64,000 nt of DNA. It comes from Ornithinimicrobium cavernae. GTDB lineage: Bacteria > Actinomycetota > Actinomycetes > Actinomycetales > Dermatophilaceae. Under the pieces are notes generated by a model. It worked only from the letters and a program-made list of their open reading frames with translations. It had not been told where the DNA came from and made no database searches. Location of the stretch: assembly GCF_003121625.1 (NCBI RefSeq), contig NZ_QDDJ01000010.1, positions 1 to 64,000 of the forward strand. The letters run 5' to 3'. Of this stretch, positions 26,317-34,970 are shown one piece after another. Position 1 is the first letter of the stretch, and each line of letters starts with the position of its first letter. Made by a program: the position numbers and the translations under genes.

Positions 26317-26991
26317 CTAGACCCCGCCGCCGCTGTCCGGCCGGTTCTGCCAGGTGCACACGCAGATCTCGTTGCCCTCGGCGTCCGCGAGCACCCAGAA
26401 CGCGGGCGCACGCCGGTCCGACACCAGGTGGCCGCCGGCCGCCAGGGCAGCGGTCACCCGCTGCTCGGCGACGTCGTGCGGCACGGTGAGGTCGAGGTGG
26501 ACCCGGTTGCGGTCGGTCCTGGGCGGGTCCATGTCCTGGAACCAGAGCGCCGGCAGCTGTCTCCCGGGGTCGACGAGGAAGCCACCGGCGACCTCTGCGG
26601 CATCCAGGACCGCCTTCCAGAACGGCCGGATGACGTCCGCGTCGACCGTGTCGATCGCCAGCTCCAGGCTGCGCACGAGGTCGGGTCTGGCCACCGCACC
26701 GGCACCCACGGCGAGCGCACTGACCTCCCGGGCCAGCTCCACGTCCAGGGCGGTGACGGCGTCCACCTCCGCGGTGCGGGTGCGGACCACGACGTGGTCG
26801 GGCCGCAGGTCGACGTCCGGGCGGTGGTCGAGCCGGTCGGCCACCTCGCTGACGGCGACCGCGAGACGAGCCCCCGCCGCGAGGCCATCGGTGTCGAACC
26901 TGGCGACCAGCTCACCCAGCAGGTAGCGCCAGTCACCCAGTCCCTCGCCGTGCGTGGCGTCGTAGGGCGTCAGCACCTGCAGATCACTCAT
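26317..26991 (-). CDS. Fusion of pterin carbinolamine dehydratase-like domain and VOC/glyoxalase-like domain
   Basis: Residues about 1-105 resemble 4a-hydroxytetrahydrobiopterin dehydratase: Ala-Arg-Leu-Ala-Val-Ala-Val-Ser-Glu-Val-Ala, then Asp-His-Arg-Pro-Asp-Val-Asp-Leu-Arg-Pro-Asp-His-Val and a C-terminal Asp-Val-Glu-Leu-Ala helix. Only one of the family's paired histidines is kept (His-Arg-Pro in place of His-His-Pro). Residues about 115-224 form a VOC domain with His-Leu-Asp-Leu-Thr-Val and Glu-Gly-Asn-Glu-Ile-Cys-Val-Cys. Such fusions occur in actinobacteria and their substrate is unknown. It lies 27 bases downstream of the DUF2332 gene. Confidence 0.8.
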   Translation of the reverse strand: MSDLQVLTPYDATHGEGLGDWRYLLGELVARFDTDGLAAGARLAVAVSEVADRLDHRPDVDLRPDHVVVRTRTAEVDAVTALDVELAREVSALAVGAGAVARPDLVRSLELAIDTVDADVIRPFWKAVLDAAEVAGGFLVDPGRQLPALWFQDMDPPRTDRNRVHLDLTVPHDVAEQRVTAALAAGGHLVSDRRAPAFWVLADAEGNEICVCTWQNRPDSGGGV

Positions 26992-27018
26992 GCCGTCAGG
27001 CTCCCACGCCCCACCGAC

Positions 27019-28130
27019 TCATGCCTCTGCTGTCGGGTCACCCCACCGGACGGGGACCCCGTGGGGCGGCGCCTCTCCCAGCACACGCTCGGTGCCGCCG
27101 GGCCAGGTGGTGGCTGCGACGACGAACCGGTGCGGACCGTCGGGCACCAGGCGTCGTGGTTCGAAGGCCAGGTGCGTCAACGTCCGGTCCGGTCCGGACG
27201 CCGCCCCCAGCTCGTGCAGCCGGGCCATCATGCGCGCCTGCTCCTCCGCGGGCACGTACTGCCACATCACGGAGTGCCACACGACCGTGTGGTGGCGCGC
27301 CCGCAGCTCGAGGCCGTCGAGGAAGTCGCCCCCGCCCTGCCGCACGACCTCGACCGGGTGCTCCTGGGCGAGCCGCAGCGCCCCGCGCAGCCGCTCCAGC
27401 CGGTGGACCTGGTCGGGCCAGACACAGCTGACCAGCGACAGGGCCCCGTCCTCACTGCGCGCGTCGATAGGCGACAGGTCGCACCCCAGCCGCTCCACCA
27501 CCCGCACCGCCGGCAGTATGCCGGGGGCCGGCTCTCCCAGGCCGGGTCCAGCACCACGGGGTGCCGGTCGGCGCGCGTCCCGGGTGCCCAGCCGCTGCCG
27601 TCCGCGGCGCGGTAGACGAACCGGTCGGCGAGGAGGTTCAGCCCGGCCGACGACCCGATCTCCACGAGCCGGACCGGGAGGTCCGGGGTGGCTGCGGCAC
27701 CGAGGACCTGGAGCAGCCCGCCGAACAGCGCGGCCGACCGACCGACCTCGTTGGTCTGGGGCGGGGAGGCCAGACCGCGCCGCACCTCGTCGGTGTGCTC
27801 CTCCAGGACCGCGCGGAACTGCGGTCGGGCCGCCTCGGCATCATCGTCGCCGCCGACGCTCGGGTAGTGCGCAGCGAGGCCCGGGGCGCGCCCCGTCAGG
27901 ACCAGTCGGTGGACGGCCGCCATCACCCGCAGCGCCAGCGCTGACGGCCCCGGGTCGTCCTCGTGACCCCGAAGCACGTGCGCCGCGACGCCGCCCGCGG
28001 CCACGTTGTCCGCGAGGTCGGTAAGGAGCACGGCATACAGGGGAGAGCCGAGCTCGCCACAGGCTCTGGCCTGGTGTCGGATGAGCTCGACCTGCTTCGC
28101 CAGGTCCGCGGCCTGGTCCTCGGTTGCCAT
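27019..28130 (-). pseudogene. DUF2332 family protein, interrupted by a one-base frameshift
   Basis: The first frame (from ATG at 28130) gives a normal DUF2332 N-terminal two thirds, with Val-Glu-Ile-Gly-Ser-Ser-Ala-Gly-Leu-Asn-Leu, an SAM-methyltransferase-like glycine loop, and Asp-Pro-Ala-Trp-Glu. It then turns into Arg/Trp/Ser-rich nonsense. The expected continuation (Arg-Val-Val-Glu-Arg-Leu-Gly-Cys-Asp-Leu-Ser-Pro-Ile-Asp, later Thr-Val-Val-Trp-His-Ser-Val) is in another frame, from about 27520 to the stop at 27019. One missing base in the G5 run at 27523-27527, or next to it, explains the break. The gene starts 13 bases after the mfd stop. The function of DUF2332 is not established. Confidence 0.85.
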
Positions 28131-28143
28131 CCCCGGCGCCTCC

Positions 28144-31100
28144 TCAGCCCGCGCCCACCGCGGTCAGGTCGTCCAGCATGACCTGCCTGATCAGCACGCT
28201 GGCCCAGTCGAGCATGTCCTTGTCGCGCAGCACCTTGCCCCCGACCCGGGCGGTCTTGGGGACGGGCACGAGGATGGTGCGCGTCGCCGCCTTCAGGATG
28301 GTGCCGGGGAAGAGCCGGTTGAGCCGGAGCTGCTGGCTCTCGCGCAGCTCCACGGGCCCGAACCGGATCGTGGAGCCCTGCACCGAGATGTCACTGATGC
28401 CGGCGCGCCGGGCGAGCGTCCGCAGGCGCGCCACCTCCAGCAGGGTCTGGACCGGCTCCGGCGGGGGACCGTAGCGGTCGACGAGCTCCGCCTCGATCTC
28501 GGCGAGCTCGGCCTCGTCGGTGACCCGGGCCAGTTTGGTGTAGGCCTCCAACCGCAGACGCTCACCAGGGATGTACTCGTGGGGCAGGTGCGCGTCCACC
28601 GGCAGCTCGATCTTGATCTCGACGGGCGTCTCGTCCTGCTCGCCCTTGAAGCCGGCGACCGCCTCGCCGACCAGCCGGATATAGAGGTCGAAGCCGACAC
28701 CGTTGATGTGACCTGACTGCTCCCCGCCCAGCAGGTTGCCGGCGCCGCGGATCTCCAGGTCCTTCATGGCGACCGCCATGCCGGCGCCCAGGTCGGTGTT
28801 CGCGGCGATGGTCTGCAGCCGGTCGACGGCCGTCTCGGTCAGGGGCTTCTCCGGCGGGTACAGGAAGTAGGCGTAGGCCCGCTCCCGCCCCCGCCCCACG
28901 CGGCCGCGGAGCTGGTGGAGCTGGGAGAGCCCGAACTGGTCGGCCCGGTCGACGATCAGCGTGTTGGCGTTGGAGATGTCCAGGCCGGTCTCCACGATCG
29001 TGGTGCAGACCATCACGTCGAAGTTGCGCTCCCAGAAGTCGACGACGACCTTCTCGAGCTGGTGCTCCCCCATCTGTCCGTGGGCCGTCGCCACGCGCGC
29101 CTCGGGGACCAGGTCGCGGATCCGCGCGGCGACCTTCTCGATCGAGGTCACCTTGTTGTGCACGAAGAACACCTGGCCGTCGCGCAGCAGCTCGCGCCGG
29201 ATCGCTGCAGCAATCTGCTTCTCGTCGTAGCCGCCGACGAAGGTGAGCACCGGGTGCCGCTCCTCCGGCGGGGTCGCCAGGGTGGACATCTCCCGGATGC
29301 CCGTGATCGCCATCTCGAGGGTGCGCGGGATCGGGGTGGCCGACATCGCCAGGACATCGACGTTGGTGCGCAGGGCCTTGAGCTGCTCCTTGTGCTCGAC
29401 CCCGAAACGCTGCTCCTCGTCGATGACCACCAGCCCGAGGTCCTTGAAGGTCACCGACGTCGACAGCAGCCGGTGGGTGCCGATCACCAGGTCCACGCTG
29501 CCGTCCGCCAGCCCCTTGATGACCTCCTGGGCCTCGCGGTCGGACTGGAACCGGGACAGCGCCCGCACCACGACCGGGAACTGGGCGTAGCGCTCGGTGA
29601 AGGTCTGGAAGTGCTGCTGCACCAGCAGGGTGGTCGGCACCAGGATCGCGACCTGCTTGCCGTCCTGGACCGCCTTGAACGCCGCGCGCACCGCGATCTC
29701 GGTCTTGCCGTAGCCGACGTCGCCGCTGATCAGGCGATCCATCGGCACCGGCTTCTCCATGTCGGCCTTGACCTCCTCGATGCTCGAGAGCTGGTCGGTG
29801 GTCTCCACGAAGGCGAACGCGTCCTCCAGCTCCCGCTGCCACGGTGTGTCCGGCCCGAACGCGTGCCCCTGCGTCGCCATCCGGGCGCTGTAGAGCCGGA
29901 TGAGCTCGGCCGCGATCTGACGGACGTACTTGCGGGCACGGGACTTGGTCTTCTGCCAGTCGGCGCCGCCGAGCCGGTTCAGGGTCGGCGACTCCCCACC
30001 GACGTACTTGGTGATCTGGTCGAGCTGGTCGGTCGGGACATAGAGCCGGTCCGCCGGCTGCCCCCGCTTGGCCGAGGCGTACTCCAGCACGAGGTACTCG
30101 CGCACGGCACCCTGCACCTGTCGCTGCGCCATCTCCACGAACCGTCCGACGCCGTGCTGCTCGTGCACCACGAAGTCACCCGGCCGCAGCTGCAAGGGGT
30201 CCACCTGCGCCCGCCGGCGCGACGGCATACGACGCATGTCCTTGGTGGAGCCCCCGGTGCCGGCCTGACCGGTCAGGTCGCTCTCACTGACCACGACCAG
30301 GCGTGCCCCGGGGACCGTGAAGCCCCGGCCGACGATGCCTGTCGTGACCTGGACGACCTCGGACTCCAGCCGCTCCAGGGGCGCGACGAGCCGGTGCGGG
30401 ACATCGCGCTCCGCGAGGACCTCGCTGACCCGGCGCGCCAGGCCCGGCCCCTCGAGGGACAGCACGACGCGCTGACCGTCCGCCAACCACCCCCGCAGGC
30501 TGGTCGCGATCGCGTCGGCGTCGCTGCGGAAGGCGGCGATGTCGGTCGACTCGACCGTGATCTGGCGGGCGGTCGGCCCGTCCCCCTCGTCGTCCTCGGT
30601 GAACTCGGCGAGCTCCTCGTCGCCGGCGAAGGAAGTCAGGGTCCACCACCCGCGGTCCAGCTCGAGCGCCCGGGCGCGGGTGTCACCGACCGACCAGTAG
30701 GAGGCGGTCCCCAGCACCTCCTGCAGGTCGACCGGCACGACGTTGCCGGCCACGACGTTGGCCCAGCTCGCCCCGAGGAACTCCAGGCTGGTCTCGACCA
30801 GGTCGTGGGCGCGGGTCCGGATCCGCTCCGGATCGAGCAGTATGACGCGGGTCCCGTCCGGGAGGACGTCCACCAGGGTCTCCATCGCGTCGACCAGGGC
30901 CGGCGCCAGCGACTCCATGCCCTCGACCGCGATCCCCTCGGCGACCCTGCCCAGCATGTCGGCCACGCCGGGCAGCTGCTCCGCGAGCGCGGCCGCGCGC
31001 TCGCGGACCGCGTCGGTGAGCAGCAGCTCGCGGCAGGGCGGCGCCCACAGGCCGCCGTCGGCGATCTCCAGGGACCGCTGGTCGGCCACCTTGAACCAGC

Positions 31101-31782
31101 GGACCTCCTCGACCGTGTCCCCCCAGAACTCCACCCGCAACGGGTGCTCCTCGGTCGGGGGGAAGACGTCGAGGATCCCGCCGCGCACGGAGAACTCACC
31201 GCGGCGCTCGACCAGGTCGGTGCGCGTGTAGGCCGCCGCGGAGAGCGCCTGGACGACCTCCTCGAAGTCGTGGCTCTCCCCCGCCCGCAGGCGAACCGGC
31301 ACCAGGTCGCCGAGGCCGGCGACGAACGGCTGCAGCATCGCCCGCGCGGAAGCGACCACCACCTGCACCGGCCCGTAGAGGGCGTCGCCCGCGCCGCCTG
31401 ACGAGGCGTCACCCGAGGCGTCATCACCCGCGGCGTCGCCCGGCTCGGGGTGGGCGAGACGGCGCAGCACCGCCAGCCGCTGTCCCACCGTGTCCGTGCG
31501 CGGGCTGAGCCGCTCGTGCGGCAGCGTCTCCCAGCTGGGGAAGGTCACCACCTGGCGCTCGGGCAGGAACTCACGCAGGGCGGCGGCGAGGTCGTCGGCC
31601 TCCCGGCCGGTCGCGGTGACGGCCAGCACCGGTGACCGCTGCGCCAGTGCGGCCACCAGGGCGGGCCGGGCACCAGCGGCAACCGCCACGTCGACGAGCG
31701 GCTCCCGGCCGTCTGCGGCGGCCAGGACGGCGGCCGCCCCGGGATCGGTGACCAGTCCGGCCAGCAGTGGTGTGAGACTCAC
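28144..31782 (-). CDS. mfd: Transcription-repair coupling factor Mfd
   Basis: This is full-length Mfd (1212 residues). It removes RNA polymerase stalled at DNA lesions and recruits UvrA. The N-terminal UvrB-like domain is followed by the RNA polymerase-interacting Tudor-like domain (Val-His-Glu-Gln-His-Gly-Val-Gly-Arg-Phe), then the superfamily 2 translocase with Walker A Gly-Asp-Val-Gly-Tyr-Gly-Lys-Thr-Glu and box Asp-Glu-Glu-Gln-Arg-Phe-Gly-Val. The TRG region has His-Gln-Leu-Arg-Gly-Arg-Val-Gly-Arg-Gly, and a TRCF C-terminal domain ends the protein. The GTG at 31782 begins right at the conserved Ser-Leu-Thr-Pro-Leu-Leu start. In many actinobacteria mazG is adjacent; here it is 14 kb away. 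Confidence 0.98.
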   Translation of the reverse strand: MSLTPLLAGLVTDPGAAAVLAAADGREPLVDVAVAAGARPALVAALAQRSPVLAVTATGREADDLAAALREFLPERQVVTFPSWETLPHERLSPRTDTVGQRLAVLRRLAHPEPGDAAGDDASGDASSGGAGDALYGPVQVVVASARAMLQPFVAGLGDLVPVRLRAGESHDFEEVVQALSAAAYTRTDLVERRGEFSVRGGILDVFPPTEEHPLRVEFWGDTVEEVRWFKVADQRSLEIADGGLWAPPCRELLLTDAVRERAAALAEQLPGVADMLGRVAEGIAVEGMESLAPALVDAMETLVDVLPDGTRVILLDPERIRTRAHDLVETSLEFLGASWANVVAGNVVPVDLQEVLGTASYWSVGDTRARALELDRGWWTLTSFAGDEELAEFTEDDEGDGPTARQITVESTDIAAFRSDADAIATSLRGWLADGQRVVLSLEGPGLARRVSEVLAERDVPHRLVAPLERLESEVVQVTTGIVGRGFTVPGARLVVVSESDLTGQAGTGGSTKDMRRMPSRRRAQVDPLQLRPGDFVVHEQHGVGRFVEMAQRQVQGAVREYLVLEYASAKRGQPADRLYVPTDQLDQITKYVGGESPTLNRLGGADWQKTKSRARKYVRQIAAELIRLYSARMATQGHAFGPDTPWQRELEDAFAFVETTDQLSSIEEVKADMEKPVPMDRLISGDVGYGKTEIAVRAAFKAVQDGKQVAILVPTTLLVQQHFQTFTERYAQFPVVVRALSRFQSDREAQEVIKGLADGSVDLVIGTHRLLSTSVTFKDLGLVVIDEEQRFGVEHKEQLKALRTNVDVLAMSATPIPRTLEMAITGIREMSTLATPPEERHPVLTFVGGYDEKQIAAAIRRELLRDGQVFFVHNKVTSIEKVAARIRDLVPEARVATAHGQMGEHQLEKVVVDFWERNFDVMVCTTIVETGLDISNANTLIVDRADQFGLSQLHQLRGRVGRGRERAYAYFLYPPEKPLTETAVDRLQTIAANTDLGAGMAVAMKDLEIRGAGNLLGGEQSGHINGVGFDLYIRLVGEAVAGFKGEQDETPVEIKIELPVDAHLPHEYIPGERLRLEAYTKLARVTDEAELAEIEAELVDRYGPPPEPVQTLLEVARLRTLARRAGISDISVQGSTIRFGPVELRESQQLRLNRLFPGTILKAATRTILVPVPKTARVGGKVLRDKDMLDWASVLIRQVMLDDLTAVGAG

Positions 31783-31822
31783 GCGGGGCCTACGCTTTCG
31801 GTGACTTGGGCAGCACAAAGAA

Positions 31823-31844
31823 CCCGATCTAGGAACTGATCGGG
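31823..31844. promoter_or_regulatory. Short hairpin in the mfd/TPM divergent gap
   Basis: CCCGATC-taggaact-GATCGGG forms a 7-bp stem with an 8-base loop, 41 bases upstream of the mfd start. Read on the minus strand it is followed by TTCTTTG, making it loosely terminator- or attenuator-like in the mfd leader. It could equally be a binding site for either divergent promoter. Confidence 0.35.
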
Positions 31845-31927
31845 GTCTCTGCCAGTCTAAGGGGGAGAACCGACGAAGGACCGGGGCCGCTGTTGCGTCC
31901 CGTGGGTCCGGACAGGAAGATCACACC

Positions 31928-33994
31928 GTGACCCACACCGCCGAGCCGAGCCACCGCCCGACCAGGTCCTGGGCCGCGACGCTGCTGGTGGGAGCCGCCC
32001 TGGCCCTGCCGCTCTCCCTCACCGCCGGGGCCGCCCTCGCCGAGGAGGAGCCGCTGGAGCTCACCGAGCAGGTGACCGACCTGGCGGGTGTCCTCTCCGG
32101 CAGCGAGGGTGAGATCGACGAGGCGATCCAGACGCTGCGCGACGACACCGGCCTGCAGCTGTTCGTGGTGTTCGTCGACGAGTTCGACCAGCCCGACGGC
32201 GCGGCGTGGTCCGACGAGACCTACAACCTCAACGGCTTCGGTGGCGACGACATCCTGCTCTCGGTCGCGGTGGAGCAGCGCTCCTACGGGCTGACCGGCA
32301 GCGAGCAGGTCTCCTCCGACGCGCTGAGCGAGGTCGCCAGCAACTATGTCGAGCCCGTCCTCGCGGACGACGACTGGGCCGGGGCCACCATCGCCGCCAC
32401 CGAGGGGTTGGCCACCGTGCTGCCTGAGGGAGTGAACACGCGGTCCGACCCGCGTCCGCCCACCGGCGGCCAGGACGAGGGCGAGGGAGGCGGCGGTGGG
32501 TTCAGCTTCCCCTGGTTCTTCGCGGTCCCCGTCGTGGCGATCGCGGGCTCCAAGGTGATCTCCGCGATGGGCAACAAGTCGGCGCGACAGAGCCGGGAGC
32601 GTGCCGGTGACCTGCCGGCCGAGACGAGCCGCACCGCCCAGGTGCCCACCCAGGAGCTGCAGCGGATCTCCGCCGCTGCCCTGGTCGACCTGGACAACTC
32701 GCTGCGCAGCGCCGAGGAGGAGCTCACCTTCGCCGAGGCGCAGTTCGGCCGGCAGCGCACCGAACAGTTCCGGACCGTCCTGGACGAGGCACGCCGCACG
32801 TCCCAGGAGGCGTTCCGCATCCGGCAGCAGCTGGACGACGCGGACAAGGAGGCCGAGCCGGTCGAGCGCTCCCTCCTCGGGCAGATCATCGAGCTGTGCT
32901 CCAGCGCCCGGGCCAGTCTGGACGCGCACGCAGCGGAGTTCGCCGAGATGCGGGCCCTCCAGGACACCGTGCCCCAGTTCCTTGAGGAGCTGGCCGGCCG
33001 GACCCAGGAGGTGCGCGCCCGCTTCCCGGTGGCGGACCAGCAGATCAGCGGGCTCGCGGCTCGCTATCCCAGCCAGGCGCTGCAGACCGTGCGTGCGCAC
33101 CGCGCCCAGGCCGAGCGCCTCCTGCACAGCGCCGACGGGTTCGTCGACGCAGGACGGCAGTCGGTGGGCGGTGACGACCGGCCCTCCGCCGTCGCCGCGG
33201 CGCGGGCGGCCGAGGAGGCCCTGGGGCAGGCGGTGCGGCTGCTCGACGCGATCGGGTCGGCCGACAACGACCTCGCCAATGCCAAGACCGTGCTGGCCAC
33301 CGCGATCGCCTCGCTGACCTCCGACATCCAGGACGCGCAGCGCCTGGCGCCCAAGGACCCCGTGATCCAGCCCGTCGTCGAGCGCGCCCGCCAGGTGATC
33401 GCCCGTGGACAGAACGCCGACACCTCGGGCGACCCGCTGGCCGCGCTGGCCGAGCTGGACGCCACCGAGCACGACCTGGACACCCTCCTGGACCCGCTGC
33501 GCGACGCCGAGAGCGGGCGCACCAAGGTCCGTGAGGACCTCACCGCACGGGTTAGTCGGATCGGCGCCCGGTTGCGCAGCATCGACGAGACCATCGCGAC
33601 CCGGCGCGGCGCCGTCAACAGCGGCGCCCGCACCCGCATCTCGGAGGCGCTGCGCCTGTTCGAGGAGGCCCAGCGCCTGACCAGGGACGACCCCGGTCAG
33701 GCGGCCGCCCTGCTGAGCCAGGCCGAGCAGCTCGGCGAGCGTGCCCTCAGCGAGGCCCAGCAGGACCTGGACCGGTGGGACGGGCCGATGGGAGGCGGCA
33801 CGCGCCGGGGCGGCGGCATCGACCCCCTGTCCGTGATCCTCGGCGGCATCCTCGCCGGCGGCGGCCACCGGCACAGCGGTGGTTGGGGCGGCGGCGGAGG
33901 CTTCGGCGGCGGAGGGTTCGGGGGCGGGGGCGGCAGCTTCGGCGGCGGCTTCGGCGGCGGGGGCGGTTCGACCTCGGTGGGAGGCCGCTTCTGA
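31928..33994 (+). CDS. TPM-domain membrane protein with long coiled coil and glycine-rich tail
   Basis: The 688-residue protein has a signal sequence (1 to about 38, Ala-Leu-Ala cleavage) and an extracytoplasmic TPM domain (about 45-160: Val-Thr-Asp-Leu-Ala-Gly-Val-Leu, then Thr-Gly-Leu-Gln-Leu-Phe-Val-Val). One membrane helix follows at about 192-212, then roughly 420 residues of charged heptad-like helices predicted cytoplasmic. The tail (about 652-688) is almost only Gly with Phe and Ser, ending Gly-Gly-Arg-Phe. TPM domains are tied to photosystem repair in plants and envelope functions in bacteria. The neighbouring pspA gene and a second TPM gene suggest a membrane-stress complex. The start is GTG at 31928. 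Confidence 0.9.
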   Translation: MTHTAEPSHRPTRSWAATLLVGAALALPLSLTAGAALAEEEPLELTEQVTDLAGVLSGSEGEIDEAIQTLRDDTGLQLFVVFVDEFDQPDGAAWSDETYNLNGFGGDDILLSVAVEQRSYGLTGSEQVSSDALSEVASNYVEPVLADDDWAGATIAATEGLATVLPEGVNTRSDPRPPTGGQDEGEGGGGGFSFPWFFAVPVVAIAGSKVISAMGNKSARQSRERAGDLPAETSRTAQVPTQELQRISAAALVDLDNSLRSAEEELTFAEAQFGRQRTEQFRTVLDEARRTSQEAFRIRQQLDDADKEAEPVERSLLGQIIELCSSARASLDAHAAEFAEMRALQDTVPQFLEELAGRTQEVRARFPVADQQISGLAARYPSQALQTVRAHRAQAERLLHSADGFVDAGRQSVGGDDRPSAVAAARAAEEALGQAVRLLDAIGSADNDLANAKTVLATAIASLTSDIQDAQRLAPKDPVIQPVVERARQVIARGQNADTSGDPLAALAELDATEHDLDTLLDPLRDAESGRTKVREDLTARVSRIGARLRSIDETIATRRGAVNSGARTRISEALRLFEEAQRLTRDDPGQAAALLSQAEQLGERALSEAQQDLDRWDGPMGGGTRRGGGIDPLSVILGGILAGGGHRHSGGWGGGGGFGGGGFGGGGGSFGGGFGGGGGSTSVGGRF

Positions 33995-34136
33995 CCCGGT
34001 GACACGCGCTGACCCATCCACTCCACAGGACCAGCTCAGACCCGCACAGGGAACCACAGGACGGCACCGACCGTCTCTCCACAGGACTGGCACGACGACC
34101 TCGCACCACCGGTCCCAACGAAAGGACATCAGGACC

Positions 34137-34853
34137 ATGACTCAGAAGCAGACCATCCTGGGCCGCATCAGCCAGCTCGCGAAGGCCAACATCAACTCGC
34201 TCCTGGACCGCGCCGAGGACCCGGAGAAGATGCTCGACCAGCTCGTCCGGGACTACACCAACTCGATCGCCGAGGCCGAGGAGGCCGTGGCCCAGACGAT
34301 CGCCAACGTGCGCATGGCCGAGGCCGACCTCAAGAGCGACGAGGAGGCCGCGCAGGAGTGGGGTCGCAAGGCGGCCGCCGCCTCCCGCAAGGCCGAGGAG
34401 CTGCGCGCCGGCGGTGACACCGCGGGCGCCGACAAGTTCAACAACCTCGCCAAGGTCGCCCTGGGCCGCCAGATCCAGCACGAGAGCGACGTCAACGCGG
34501 CACGTCCCGCGATCGAGCAGCAGAACGCCACCGTGGACCAGCTCAAGCAGGGCCTGGTCAGCATGAAGAGCAAGCTCGAGGAGCTGAAGTCCAAGCGCGG
34601 CACCCTCGTCGCCCGGGCGCGCTCGGTCGAGGCACAGAGCAAGGTCAACGAGGCGATCCGCTCGATCGACGTGATGGACCCGACCACCGAGCTCGGCCGG
34701 TTCGAGGAGAAGATCCGCCGCGAGGAGGCCCTGGTCGCCGGGCGCGCGGAGGCACACGCCACCACGCTCGAGGACCAGTTCGACGAGCTCGAGGACCACA
34801 GCCACGACGCCGAGATCGAGGCGCGCCTCGCGGCGCTGAAGAACCAGGGCTGA
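34137..34853 (+). CDS. pspA: PspA/IM30 family envelope-stress protein
   Basis: The 238-residue protein is almost entirely alpha-helical coiled coil, beginning Leu-Gly-Arg-Ile-Ser-Gln-Leu-Ala-Lys-Ala-Asn-Ile-Asn-Ser-Leu-Leu-Asp and Ala-Glu-Asp-Pro-Glu-Lys-Met-Leu-Asp-Gln, the signature start of PspA/Vipp1. PspA binds stressed inner membrane and assembles into rods or rings that limit proton leakage. The ATG at 34137 follows AGGACC; GAAAGGA lies slightly further upstream. It sits between two TPM-domain genes on the same strand, 142 bases after the first. A strong hairpin lies just after its stop, so it may end the first transcript. Confidence 0.95.
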   Translation: MTQKQTILGRISQLAKANINSLLDRAEDPEKMLDQLVRDYTNSIAEAEEAVAQTIANVRMAEADLKSDEEAAQEWGRKAAAASRKAEELRAGGDTAGADKFNNLAKVALGRQIQHESDVNAARPAIEQQNATVDQLKQGLVSMKSKLEELKSKRGTLVARARSVEAQSKVNEAIRSIDVMDPTTELGRFEEKIRREEALVAGRAEAHATTLEDQFDELEDHSHDAEIEARLAALKNQG

Positions 34854-34896
34854 CCGAGAGAGCAGCCACGGCCGGGCCCGCCCGGCGCTGCACGAC

Positions 34897-34931
34897 CCGC
34901 GGGCCCGCCGGATCATCCGGCGGGCCCGCGG
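34897..34931 (+). terminator. Perfect 17-bp hairpin downstream of pspA
   Basis: CCGCGGGCCCGCCGGAT and its exact complement flank a single C. Allowing a realistic loop leaves about 15 uninterrupted, nearly all G-C pairs. There is no U-tract after it, as is usual for actinobacterial terminator-like hairpins. It lies 43 bases after the pspA stop and 40 before the second TPM gene, so it probably ends or partially attenuates the transcript between them. Confidence 0.75.
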
Positions 34932-34970
34932 CCGCAGGGGGAACATCAGCTCAGGGGGAAGGACCGCACC

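Noticed and set aside
28915-31401. 828-codon open frame antisense to mfd
   Set aside because: It mirrors the conserved mfd codons, is Arg/His/Gly/Asp-rich without any domain, and is a GC-skew shadow.
31829-34138. 769-codon open frame antisense to the TPM gene
   Set aside because: It is the reverse image of the coiled-coil and Gly-rich codons and shows no independent signal.
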